Shown piece after piece: positions 1 through 7,844 of a stretch of 64,000 nt of DNA. The notes beneath the pieces are model-generated. The model made no database searches and had not been told where the DNA came from. It saw only the letters and a program-made list of their open reading frames with translations. Every line of letters starts with the position of its first letter. Within the stretch, counting starts at the first letter, position 1. This DNA comes from Pseudomonadota bacterium (GTDB taxonomy: Bacteria; Pseudomonadota; Gammaproteobacteria; Steroidobacterales; Steroidobacteraceae): positions 806,001-870,000 of the forward strand of contig JAFEDU010000002.1 of assembly GCA_018241425.1 (NCBI GenBank), written 5' to 3'. Both the position numbers and the translations under genes were made by a program.

Positions 1-2
1 GT

Positions 3-794
3 GCGGAGGTTGCCGGCGTCGTACGCGCGGTCGGCCCGAACGTCACCGGCCTCACGCCCGGGATGCGGGTGCTCGCGATGTGCGGCTACGGCGGCTTCGC
101 GGAGGAACTGGTCACGGATGCGACCAACATCCTCGCGCTCCCGGAGAAGATGGACTTCGTGACCGCGGCGTGTTTCCCCATCGTCTATGCCACCTCGCTC
201 CATGCCCTGAAGGACCGCGGCGAGCTGAAGGCCGGCGAGACGCTCCTGGTGCTGGGAGCCGCGGGCGGCGTCGGGCTCACCGCGGTGGAGATCGGCAAGA
301 TCATGGGGGCGCGCGTGATCGCCGCCGCGTCCAGCGAGGAGAAGCTCGCGCTGTGCCGCAACCGCGGCGCGGACGAGATCATCAACTACGCGACCTCGGA
401 CCTGCGCGAGCGGGTCAAGGAACTCACCGGCGGCAAGGGTGTCGACGTGGTTTACGACCCGGTGGGCGGCAGCTATGCGGAGCCTGCCGTGCGCAGCCTC
501 GCCTTCCTCGGGCGCTACCTGGTGATCGGCTTTGCGAGCGGGGAGATACCCAAGATCCCGCTCAACCTGCTGCTCCTGAAGCAGGCCTCCCTGGTCGGGG
601 TCTTCTGGGGCGCCTATGCCCGCGCGCGACCGAAGGACAACGCCCGCAACTTCGCCGAGCTCTTCGGCTGGTATGCACAGGGCCGGTTGCACCCGCACAT
701 CTCGCAGACCTTTCCCCTCGAGGGCTATCGCGAGGCGCTCGACGCCGTCATGAGCCGCCGCGCGCAGGGCAAGGTCGCCCTGGTGATGGGCTGA
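3..794 (+). CDS. Zinc-free MDR oxidoreductase (NADPH:quinone reductase-like), 5' end cut by window
   Basis: The open frame runs in from the left edge (first whole codon at base 3), so the N-terminus is missing. The visible 263 residues hold the end of the GroES-like domain and a Rossmann fold with the nucleotide loop GAAGGVGL. The segment KGVDVVYDPVGG and the lack of zinc-binding cysteines are typical of zeta-crystallin/quinone oxidoreductase-type MDR enzymes, which reduce quinones or alpha,beta-unsaturated carbonyls with NADPH. The TGA stop is two bases before the ATG of the next gene, a FadB-like fusion, so the two are probably co-transcribed. An enoyl-thioester reductase role in acyl-CoA turnover is possible but not shown. 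Confidence 0.85.
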   Translation, partial: AEVAGVVRAVGPNVTGLTPGMRVLAMCGYGGFAEELVTDATNILALPEKMDFVTAACFPIVYATSLHALKDRGELKAGETLLVLGAAGGVGLTAVEIGKIMGARVIAAASSEEKLALCRNRGADEIINYATSDLRERVKELTGGKGVDVVYDPVGGSYAEPAVRSLAFLGRYLVIGFASGEIPKIPLNLLLLKQASLVGVFWGAYARARPKDNARNFAELFGWYAQGRLHPHISQTFPLEGYREALDAVMSRRAQGKVALVMG

Positions 795-796
795 CG

Positions 797-2890
797 ATGG
801 CGGAGGCGGGCGCAGCGGTGACCCTGCGGCGCGACGGTGAGCTGCTGCTGGCTTCGATCGCCCATCCGCCCGTCAATGCCCTCTCGCATGCCGTGCGCGC
901 AGGCCTCATGGCGGCGCTGGATGCCGCCCGGGCCGATCCGGCGATCCGTGCGCTGATCCTTTCCGGGGCCGGCAAGAACTTCTCCGCCGGTGCCGATGTG
1001 CGGGAGTTCGGCCAGCCGTTCAAGGCGCCCGAGCTCGGCGAGGTGGTCGAGCGCACCGAGGCCTTCGGCAAGCCCGTCATCGCCGCCCTGCACGGCAACG
1101 CGCTCGGCGGCGGCCTGGAGCTGGCGCTTGCCTGCCACTTCAGGATCGCGCTCGCCGGCACGCGGCTCGCGCTGCCGGAAGTTCGCCTGGGCATCATCCC
1201 GGGCGCGGGCGGGACGCAGCGCCTGCCGAGGCTCATCGGCGCCGCGGCCGCCCTCGGCGTGATCGCGGAGGCGCGCGAGTTGTCCGCGGCCGAGGCCCTG
1301 AAGCTCGGTCTCGTGGACGAGTGCGTCCCGGACGACCTGGAGGGAGCGGCGATGCGCTTCGCGCGCCGTCTCTTCGCGGAAGGCAGGCCCATCCGCCGCA
1401 CCGGCCAGATCAGCCCAGGACCGGTCGACGAAGCGCTGTTCGCCGAGGCGCAGCGCGGCGTGTCGCGCAGGCAGCGCGGCTTCAAGGCGCCGCCGGAAGC
1501 GATCCGCGCGGTGCGCCTGGCGCACGAGCTGCCGCTCAAGGAGGGACTCGCGCGCGAGCTCGAGATCTGCATGGCGCTCCTGAACGGCGAGCAGTCGCGC
1601 GCCCAGCGGCACGCATTCGCCGCCGAGCGCGAGATCGCGCGGATCCCGGGGCTTCCCCCCGATACGCAACTCCGCCCACTCGCGCGCGCAGCCGTGATCG
1701 GCTGCGGGGTCATGGGGCGCGGCATCGCCATGGCGCTCGCCGGCGCCGGCATCGCGGTGAGCCTCACGGGGCGCTCGCTCGCGGCGGCGCGCGAGGTTCA
1801 CGCGGCGATCGGGAAAAGCTATGAGTCTGCCGTGACGCGTGGCGCGCTCACCGCAGCCCAGGGCGCCGAGCGGCTGGGGCTGATTGTCGCGGCGGAGGAA
1901 GACCGTGCCGCGGGCGATGCGGACCTCGTGATCGAGGCGATCAGCGAAGACCCAGAAGCCAAGCAGGCGCTGTTCGCACGCCTGGGTGCGCGGTGCCGCC
2001 CGGGGGCGATCCTCGCCTCGAACACCTCGTTCCTGGACCTGCGCGCGCTCGCCGCCGCCAGCGGCAGGCCTGCGGACGTCGCGGGCCTGCACTTCTTCAA
2101 CCCCGCGCACCTGATGCGCCTCGTGGAGGTGGTGCGAACGACGGACACGGCGCCCGAGGTCGTGGCGAGCCTCCTGGGACTGGCGCGGCGGATGGGCAAG
2201 ATCCCGGTGCTGGTCGGCGCGAAGGAGGGATTCGTCGCGAACCGCATGCTCGCGCGCCGCTCGCGCGAGGCGCTGTTCCTTATCGAGGAGGGCGCGCTGC
2301 CGGAGGAAGTCGACCGGGCCCTCGTGAACTTCGGTTTCCCGATCGGTCCCTTCGCCGTGCAGGACCTGGGGGGCCTCGACGTCGTGCTCGCGACCCGCCG
2401 TGCGCGCTTCGGCACGCTCACCGAGCGTGAACGGCAGGCCGACCTGCTCGAGCAGCTGGTCGCCGCCGGGCGCCTCGGCCAGAAGAGTGCTGCGGGCTGG
2501 TATCGCTACGATGCCGAGCGGCGCGCGCAGCCGGATCCGGAGGTGGCCGCGCTCATCGCGCGGCACGCGGCGCGCCGCGGCATCGTGCGGCGCGCGATCA
2601 CCGAGTCGGAGATCACCGAGCGCTGCCTGTACGCGATGATCAACGAGGGGGCGCGCCTCCTGGAGGAGGGCATCGTGCCGCGGGCGCAGGAGATCGACGT
2701 GATCTGGCTGCACGGCTTCGGCTTCCCGGCCTACCGCGGCGGCCCGATGTTCCACGCCGACCTCACGGGCCTCCGTCAGGTCCTGGACGGCCTCACGAAG
2801 TATCGCGGTTCGGTCGGGGATGAGTACTTCTCGCCCGCGCCGCTGATCGAGCGCCTGGCCCAGGCCGGGCACGGCTTCTACGGGCCCTAG
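797..2890 (+). CDS. Bifunctional enoyl-CoA hydratase / 3-hydroxyacyl-CoA dehydrogenase (FadB/FadJ-like)
   Basis: A 697-residue fusion that hydrates 2-enoyl-CoA and oxidises 3-hydroxyacyl-CoA with NAD+ in beta-oxidation. The N-terminal crotonase domain has AGADVREF (oxyanion site) and two glutamates 20 residues apart, E108 in GGGLE and E128 in [11 protein letters not shown], the spacing of the FadB catalytic pair. The NAD loop GCGVMG is at 302-307 and the dehydrogenase His is H432 in LHFFNP. Two C-terminal 3HCDH domains follow. The ATG at 797 lies two bases after the upstream stop and begins the family N-terminus; the frame stays open far upstream only because of high GC. The chain is slightly shorter than E. 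coli FadB, and no thiolase partner is in the window. Confidence 0.93.
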   Translation: MAEAGAAVTLRRDGELLLASIAHPPVNALSHAVRAGLMAALDAARADPAIRALILSGAGKNFSAGADVREFGQPFKAPELGEVVERTEAFGKPVIAALHGNALGGGLELALACHFRIALAGTRLALPEVRLGIIPGAGGTQRLPRLIGAAAALGVIAEARELSAAEALKLGLVDECVPDDLEGAAMRFARRLFAEGRPIRRTGQISPGPVDEALFAEAQRGVSRRQRGFKAPPEAIRAVRLAHELPLKEGLARELEICMALLNGEQSRAQRHAFAAEREIARIPGLPPDTQLRPLARAAVIGCGVMGRGIAMALAGAGIAVSLTGRSLAAAREVHAAIGKSYESAVTRGALTAAQGAERLGLIVAAEEDRAAGDADLVIEAISEDPEAKQALFARLGARCRPGAILASNTSFLDLRALAAASGRPADVAGLHFFNPAHLMRLVEVVRTTDTAPEVVASLLGLARRMGKIPVLVGAKEGFVANRMLARRSREALFLIEEGALPEEVDRALVNFGFPIGPFAVQDLGGLDVVLATRRARFGTLTERERQADLLEQLVAAGRLGQKSAAGWYRYDAERRAQPDPEVAALIARHAARRGIVRRAITESEITERCLYAMINEGARLLEEGIVPRAQEIDVIWLHGFGFPAYRGGPMFHADLTGLRQVLDGLTKYRGSVGDEYFSPAPLIERLAQAGHGFYGP

Positions 2891-2937
2891 ACTCGGCCCG
2901 ATCGTCCCGATCCGATTCTCAAGGGAGCGGCACCGCC

Positions 2938-4146
2938 GTGGATTTCGAACCGAACTCAAAGACCCGCGAGTACCTGAAGCGCCTCGGGGACTTCATGGAC
3001 GAGCACATCTACCCGAACGAGGAGCGCTTCTACGAGCAGCACCGCGCAGGTGAGCGCTGGGAAGAGCCTCCGCTCCTGGAGGAGCTCAAGGCCCGGGCAC
3101 GCGCCGCGGGGCTCTGGAACCTGTTCCTGCCGGACTCCCGCTACGGTGCGGGACTGACCAACCTCGAGTACGCCCCCCTGTGCGAGCTCATGGGGCGGGT
3201 GAAGTGGTCCCCGGAGGTGTTCAACTGCTCGGCGCCCGACACCGGGAACATGGAGACCCTCGAGCGCTACGGCACGCCCGCCCAGAAGCGCGAATGGCTC
3301 GAGCCGCTGCTGGCGGGCACCATCCGTTCGGCCTTCGCCATGACCGAGCCGCGCGTGGCCTCGAGCGATGCCACCAACATCGAGAGCTCGATCGTGCGCG
3401 ACGGCGACGGCTACGTCATCAACGGGCGCAAGTGGTGGACCTCGGGTGCGGGCAGCCGTCACTGCAGGCTCTACATCTTCATGGGCAAGACCGACCCCAA
3501 GGCGCCGCGTCACCAGCAGCAGTCTATGATCCTCGTGCCGCGCGACACTCCGGGTATCACGATCCTGCGCCACCTGCCGGTGCTGGGCTTCGACGACGCC
3601 CCGCACGGCCACATGGAGATCGACTTCAAGGACGTGCGGGTGCCGGCCGAAAACATCCTGCTCGGCGAGGGCCGGGGTTTCGAGATCGCGCAGGGGCGTC
3701 TGGGTCCCGGGCGCATCCACCACGCCATGCGCCTCATCGGCGTCGCCGAGCGCGCGCTCGAGAAGATGTGCCGGCGCGTCAAGACGCGCGTGGCCTTCGG
3801 GCGGGCGATCGCCGAGCAATCGGTGACGCTCGAGCGCATCGCCGAGTCGCGCATACGGATCGACCAGGCGCGCCTCCTGGTCTATCACGCCGCCTGGCTC
3901 ATGGACACGGTGGGCAACAAGGCCGCGCGGGCGCAGATCGCCATGATCAAGATCGCCGCGGCCGACACGGCCTGCCAGGTCGTCGACTGGGCCATCCAGG
4001 CGCACGGGGCGGCGGGACTGGCCGACGACTTCCACCTGGGCCACGCCTACGCGCAGGCGCGCGCCATCCGCATCGCCGACGGCCCGGACGAGGTGCACCG
4101 CAACCAGATCGGGCGACTGGAGCTTTCCAAGTACGACGGCCCATGA
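2938..4146 (+). CDS. Acyl-CoA dehydrogenase, ACAD10/11-like
   Basis: A 402-residue cytosolic flavoprotein of the acyl-CoA dehydrogenase family, forming the 2,3-double bond of an acyl-CoA and passing electrons to ETF. It has the usual layout: alpha-helical N-domain, beta-domain around [17 protein letters not shown] and GRKWWTSGA (FAD contacts), and a C-terminal helical bundle with [11 protein letters not shown] and a C-terminal [13 protein letters not shown]. The sequence resembles the ACAD10/11 group. The GTG start follows AGGGAG at good spacing. Its stop overlaps the start of the phosphotransferase gene (ATGA). That coupling is the bacterial counterpart of the ACAD10/11 kinase-dehydrogenase fusion and suggests 4-hydroxyacyl or unusual acyl substrates (inference). 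Confidence 0.92.
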   Translation: MDFEPNSKTREYLKRLGDFMDEHIYPNEERFYEQHRAGERWEEPPLLEELKARARAAGLWNLFLPDSRYGAGLTNLEYAPLCELMGRVKWSPEVFNCSAPDTGNMETLERYGTPAQKREWLEPLLAGTIRSAFAMTEPRVASSDATNIESSIVRDGDGYVINGRKWWTSGAGSRHCRLYIFMGKTDPKAPRHQQQSMILVPRDTPGITILRHLPVLGFDDAPHGHMEIDFKDVRVPAENILLGEGRGFEIAQGRLGPGRIHHAMRLIGVAERALEKMCRRVKTRVAFGRAIAEQSVTLERIAESRIRIDQARLLVYHAAWLMDTVGNKAARAQIAMIKIAAADTACQVVDWAIQAHGAAGLADDFHLGHAYAQARAIRIADGPDEVHRNQIGRLELSKYDGP

Positions 4147-5213
4147 GCGAAGAGGAGTTTGCCGGCACGATGCCGGTGGCGCCGGCGCAGCGCTTCGACG
4201 AGGACCTGCTCGGCGGCTACCTCGAGAGCCGCATCCGGGGCCTGCGCCCACCGCTCACGGTGCGGCAGTTCCGCGGCGGCCAGTCCAACCCGACCTTCCT
4301 GCTGCGTGCCGCGGACGGCACCCCCTACGTGCTGCGCAAGCAGCCCGCAGGTGTGCTCCTGCCCTCGGCGCACGCGGTCGACCGCGAGTTCCGCATCATC
4401 AGCGCGCTGCACCAGGCCGGCTTCCCGGTGGCGCGGCCGGTGTGCCTGTGCGAGGACCGCAGCGTGATCGGCACGCTCTTTTACGTGATGGGGTACGCGG
4501 AAGGGCGCAACTTCTGGGACCCGACGCTGCCGCAGCTCACAGCGCCCGAGCGGGGCGCGATCTACGCGGAGATGAACCGCGTGCTCGCGCAGCTGCACCG
4601 CATCGACTTCGCCGCGATCGGGCTTGCCGACTACGGCCGGCCGGGCAACTACTTCGTGCGGCAGATCGGCCGCTGGACCAAGCAGTACCGCGCCTCCGAG
4701 ACCGAGCCGATCGAGGCCATGGAACGCCTGATCGAGTGGCTGCCGGCGAACATCCCGCCCGGGGACGAGACCACGATCGTCCACGGGGACTACCGCCTCG
4801 ACAACATGATCTTCCACCCGCGCGAACCGAAGGTGATCGCCGTGGTGGACTGGGAGCTCTCCACCCTCGGGCATCCGCTCGCGGACTTCTCCTACCACGT
4901 GATGGCGTGGCGCATCCCGGCGGGCGCAAACCGCGGGCTGGCCGGACTCGACCTCGGTGCGCTCGGCATCCCGGACGAGCCGCAGTACCTCAGGCGCTAC
5001 TGCGAGCTCACGGGCCGCGCCGGCGTCGAGCCGCGCACCTGGGAGTTCTGCATGGCCTACAACGTGTTCCGCATCGCCTGCATCCGCCAGGGGATCCTGA
5101 AGCGCGTGGTGGAGGGGACGGCCGCGAGCCAGCACGCGCGCGAGGCCGGGGCACGCGCCCGCGAGACGGCCGAGTTCGCCTGGGCGCTGGTGCGGCGCAA
5201 CCTCGGCGGCTGA
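4143..5213 (+). CDS. Phosphotransferase family protein (APH fold, ACAD10 kinase-like)
   Basis: A 356-residue kinase of the aminoglycoside-phosphotransferase (APH) fold. The catalytic loop HGDYRLDN and the metal-binding [14 protein letters not shown] are intact, and an N-lobe lysine lies in YVLRKQP. Homologues joined or adjacent to acyl-CoA dehydrogenases phosphorylate 4-hydroxyacyl-CoAs so that the phosphate can be eliminated; antibiotic resistance is unlikely here. The ATG overlaps the stop of the acyl-CoA dehydrogenase gene by four bases, which fixes this start and implies coupled translation. The gene converges on the small NTF2-like gene, with six bases between stops. Confidence 0.9.
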   Translation: MSEEEFAGTMPVAPAQRFDEDLLGGYLESRIRGLRPPLTVRQFRGGQSNPTFLLRAADGTPYVLRKQPAGVLLPSAHAVDREFRIISALHQAGFPVARPVCLCEDRSVIGTLFYVMGYAEGRNFWDPTLPQLTAPERGAIYAEMNRVLAQLHRIDFAAIGLADYGRPGNYFVRQIGRWTKQYRASETEPIEAMERLIEWLPANIPPGDETTIVHGDYRLDNMIFHPREPKVIAVVDWELSTLGHPLADFSYHVMAWRIPAGANRGLAGLDLGALGIPDEPQYLRRYCELTGRAGVEPRTWEFCMAYNVFRIACIRQGILKRVVEGTAASQHAREAGARARETAEFAWALVRRNLGG

Positions 5214-5219
5214 CCGCTC

Positions 5220-5609
5220 CTAGGGGGCGCGCCGCAGTTCGGCGGCCCGGGAGGCGAAGCGCCAGCCGTGCGCGGTGCGCACCACGACGTCCCGGTAGAT
5301 GACGCTCCCCACGCGGCCGTTGGGGCCTACGCCCAGGCCCTTGGAGAGCACGCGCACGGTGCCGTCGGCATCCTCGCTCACCACGATGTTGGTGGCGTGG
5401 TGCGCGAGCGGATGCGCGGCCTCCGGCGCGCTCCACAGCGCGCGGATGGCCTCAGGTCCCCGCACCTCGCCCAGGTTGAATTCCCGCATGTCATAGCGCG
5501 CGTCGGCGCTGAACAGCTCGGAGACCCGGTGCCATTCGCGCGCGTCGATGATGTGCCCGTAGAGCCCGAGGAGCTCGTGGATCGCGAGGCGGTCGGCGGT
5601 GTCGAGCAC
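5220..5609 (-). CDS. SnoaL/NTF2-like protein
   Basis: A 129-residue single-domain protein of the NTF2/SnoaL-like superfamily. The N-terminal segment with IHELLGLYGHIID and EWHRVSELFSADARYD matches the SnoaL_4-type subgroup often found beside dehydrogenases in steroid, terpenoid and aromatic degradation loci. Such proteins can be isomerases, dehydratases or cyclases; several conserved polar residues (the ARYD Asp and paired His at HH) could be catalytic, but no reaction can be assigned. It lies one base downstream of the zinc alcohol dehydrogenase gene on the same strand, so both are read as one unit. A second, different NTF2-like protein is encoded near 14.2 kb. Confidence 0.82.
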   Translation of the reverse strand: MLDTADRLAIHELLGLYGHIIDAREWHRVSELFSADARYDMREFNLGEVRGPEAIRALWSAPEAAHPLAHHATNIVVSEDADGTVRVLSKGLGVGPNGRVGSVIYRDVVVRTAHGWRFASRAAELRRAP

Positions 5610-5610
5610 G

Positions 5611-6669
5611 TCAGGAGTCCGGGACCACGACCGCGCGCCCGAGCAGCTCGCCCCGGTCGAGCCGCCGGTAGGCCTCCGGCACGGCGCTGAATGCGAACGT
5701 CTCGGTCTCGTTCACCAGCCGCCCGGCCTCGGCCAGCGCCACGACCTGCTCGAGGTCCGCGATCGTGCTGCCGGTGAAGCTGAACACCTCGCCATCCCGG
5801 GGCAGGAGGTGGAACCACGGGCGGTTCAGGCGCCCCATGCCGGCGCCGATGAGCCCGTACGCCCCGGTGCGGCGCAGGCTCGCAAGGCCGCTCTCGATGG
5901 TGTCGTCGATGCCGACAAAATCGAGGACGACGTCGGCGCCCGCACCGCCGGTGAGGGCGCGCAGGTCGGCGGCCGTCGAGGGCCGCACGCCGGCCACCGT
6001 CTCGTGCGCCCCCAGTCGGCGCGCGTAGTCCAGGCGCGTGGGGTTGATGTCCACCGCGATGACGCGCGCGGGCGTCAGCTGGCGCAGCAGCTGCACCGCG
6101 AAGCTGCCGAGGCCGCCGGCACCGATGACCACCGCGGTGGAACCCTCGCCGAGGCGCGCGCGCACCCGCTCAAGTGCGTGCATCGAGGTGGCCCCGGCAT
6201 CGGCGAGCGGGCCTGCGGTGCGCGGGTCGAGTGTCTTCAGGCGGATGAGCGGCCGCGCGGTGTCGATCAGCACATAGGGCGCCAGGCCCCCGTCGCGCCC
6301 GTAGCCGCGCCCGCTGCTGGCGGCCTCGCAGTTGTTGTCCCGGCCGGAGCGGCAGTAGGCGCAGGTGCCGTCGGAGTGGGTCGCGACCAGGATCACGGGC
6401 TGGCCGGGCGAGAACCCGGCGACATCCGGGCCGGTCTCCTCGACCCACCCTGCGATCTCGTGCCCCAGCGTGAAGGGCAGCTGCCAGCCGAAGGGCGGGG
6501 CGCTCATCCTCGGGTCCATCATCCCGACGTCGGAGTGGCACAGGCCGTTGCCGGCCACGCGCACCAGGACGCCGCTACCCTGTGGGCGTGGCACGGGTAC
6601 TTCGCGCAGCTGCGCGGGCTCGCCGAACCGCACCAGCTGCCAGGCCATCATCGTGCGCGGCAAGGTCAT
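5611..6669 (-). CDS. Zinc-type alcohol dehydrogenase (MDR) with altered structural zinc site
   Basis: A 352-residue medium-chain alcohol dehydrogenase, oxidising an alcohol with NAD(P)+. Catalytic zinc ligands are visible as the Cys in GLCHSDVG and the His-Glu of TLGHEIAG. The cofactor loop is GAGGLGSFA. The structural-zinc lobe reads DGTCAYCRSGRDNNC, so the first of the usual four cysteines is Asp and three Cys remain; Asp at this site is known in some family members. It is the first gene of a two-gene unit with the NTF2-like protein. The intergenic space to the divergent cyclase gene contains a perfect 19-bp palindrome that may regulate both. The substrate is unknown. Confidence 0.9.
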   Translation of the reverse strand: MTLPRTMMAWQLVRFGEPAQLREVPVPRPQGSGVLVRVAGNGLCHSDVGMMDPRMSAPPFGWQLPFTLGHEIAGWVEETGPDVAGFSPGQPVILVATHSDGTCAYCRSGRDNNCEAASSGRGYGRDGGLAPYVLIDTARPLIRLKTLDPRTAGPLADAGATSMHALERVRARLGEGSTAVVIGAGGLGSFAVQLLRQLTPARVIAVDINPTRLDYARRLGAHETVAGVRPSTAADLRALTGGAGADVVLDFVGIDDTIESGLASLRRTGAYGLIGAGMGRLNRPWFHLLPRDGEVFSFTGSTIADLEQVVALAEAGRLVNETETFAFSAVPEAYRRLDRGELLGRAVVVPDS

Positions 6670-6745
6670 GGCCGTAGTATGCCGCCGCGGGTGGGCGGCG
6701 CCAGTGGGGATACCCCGGATGAACTAGCCTCATTGGCCGCCCGCG

Positions 6746-6764
6746 ACAGCGGCAGTGCCGCTGT
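6746..6764. promoter_or_regulatory. Perfect 19-bp palindrome in divergent ADH/cyclase intergenic region
   Basis: Two 9-base arms (ACAGCGGCA and TGCCGCTGT) flank one central G. The site lies 14 bases before the preferred ATG of the cyclase-family gene and about 77 bases before the divergent alcohol dehydrogenase start. Its symmetry and position fit an operator for a dimeric repressor or activator. No regulator gene is adjacent, so this is an inference from sequence alone. Confidence 0.5.
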
Positions 6765-6778
6765 GCGAGATTGCGGCG

Positions 6779-7798
6779 ATGACACGCTTCCGCCAGCGCC
6801 CTGAAGGCTCGAACTGGGGCGACTTCGGACCCGACGACCAGCGCGGCCGCATGAACCTGCTCACCCCGCAGCGGCGCCTGGCCGCCGTGCGCGAGGTGCA
6901 GGAGGGGCTGGTGTTCTCGCTCAGCCTGCCGCTCGATTATCCCGGGGGGCCGGGCCTGTGGGAGACGCGCCACCCGCCGCGCCTGCGCGCCACGCAGTTT
7001 GCCGACGGGCGCAGCGCCTACCCGTTCCGCATGTCCGGGTTCGCGCCCGGGGCCACCGACGTGGTCTGCGATGACGAGGTCACCTTGAGCCTGCAGTACT
7101 CGACGCAGTGGGACGCGCTCGCGCACTGTGGTTCGGAGTTCGACGCCGACGCCGACGGGAGCGCCGAGACCGTGTTCTACAACGGCTTCCGGGCGGGCGA
7201 GGACATCGCTCCGCCCGCGGACGGGGGGCCGCCGCGGGCGCGGGCGCTGGGCATCGAGAATCTCGCGCGTGCCGGCGTGCAGGGCCGCGGCGTCCTCGTG
7301 GACCTGGCGCGCGAGTACGGGCGCCGGAGCGCGCGCGTCGGGTACGACGCTCTCATGCGCCTCATGGAGGCGCAGCGCGTCACGGTCGAGCCCGGCGACT
7401 TCCTGTGCCTGTACACCGGGTTCGGCGACCTGGTGCTCGAGATGCGCGGCACCCCCGATCACCGCGTGCTGCACACCAGCTGCGCAGGCCTCGACGGGGC
7501 CGACGAGCAGCTGCAGCGCTTCATCGCCGACAGCGGCGTCGTCGCCCTGTGCGCCGACAACTCGGCGGTCGAGGCCACCGGCCACATGAACGCGCGCGGC
7601 GGGACGCGGCGCGCGCTCCTGCCGCTGCACGAGCTGTGCCTGTTCAAGCTCGGCATCCACCTCGCGGAGCTGTGGTACTTCGGCGAGCTCGCGCCCTGGC
7701 TCGCGGCCCGCGGCCGCAACCGCTTCCTGCTGACAGCCCCGCCACTCGACCTGCCGGGCGCGGTCGGTTCTCCGGTGACTCCGCTCGCGACCGTGTAA
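6779..7798 (+). CDS. Cyclase-family (kynurenine formamidase-like) metal-dependent hydrolase
   Basis: A 339-residue member of the cyclase/kynurenine formamidase family. Members of this larger (300-plus residue) subgroup hydrolyse cyclic amides or lactones, or act in aromatic and terpenoid degradation. The canonical metal motif HxGTHxDxxxH appears as QYSTQWDALAHCGSEFD: the Asp and last His remain, but the first positions differ, as is usual for this subgroup. A second His (EATGHMNARGG) lies in the C-terminal half. I prefer the ATG at 6779; an in-frame GTG at 6755 would put a 19-bp palindrome inside the gene. It is divergent from the alcohol dehydrogenase and precedes the TonB receptor gene. Confidence 0.85.
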   Translation: MTRFRQRPEGSNWGDFGPDDQRGRMNLLTPQRRLAAVREVQEGLVFSLSLPLDYPGGPGLWETRHPPRLRATQFADGRSAYPFRMSGFAPGATDVVCDDEVTLSLQYSTQWDALAHCGSEFDADADGSAETVFYNGFRAGEDIAPPADGGPPRARALGIENLARAGVQGRGVLVDLAREYGRRSARVGYDALMRLMEAQRVTVEPGDFLCLYTGFGDLVLEMRGTPDHRVLHTSCAGLDGADEQLQRFIADSGVVALCADNSAVEATGHMNARGGTRRALLPLHELCLFKLGIHLAELWYFGELAPWLAARGRNRFLLTAPPLDLPGAVGSPVTPLATV

Positions 7799-7807
7799 GC
7801 TGCGCAG

Positions 7808-7824
7808 CCGTCGTGCCACGACGG
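7808..7824 (+). terminator. Short GC hairpin between cyclase and TonB-receptor genes
   Basis: CCGTCGT and ACGACGG form a 7-bp stem with a 3-base loop nine bases after the cyclase stop. There is no T-run, so it is at best a weak terminator or a leader hairpin of the receptor gene. Confidence 0.3.
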
Positions 7825-7844
7825 ACTCGAGGTTGCAGCCGAAA

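Noticed and set aside
725..2959. A 744-codon open frame on the minus strand opposite the FadB-like gene (similar long antisense frames lie opposite most genes).
   Set aside because: Its translation is Arg/Gly/Ala-rich with no family motif, and the plus-strand gene has complete catalytic residues. High GC leaves few stops in antisense frames.
4143..5213. Aminoglycoside resistance gene.
   Set aside because: The APH fold is intact but it overlaps an acyl-CoA dehydrogenase gene and belongs to the ACAD10-type kinase group, not to drug-modifying enzymes.
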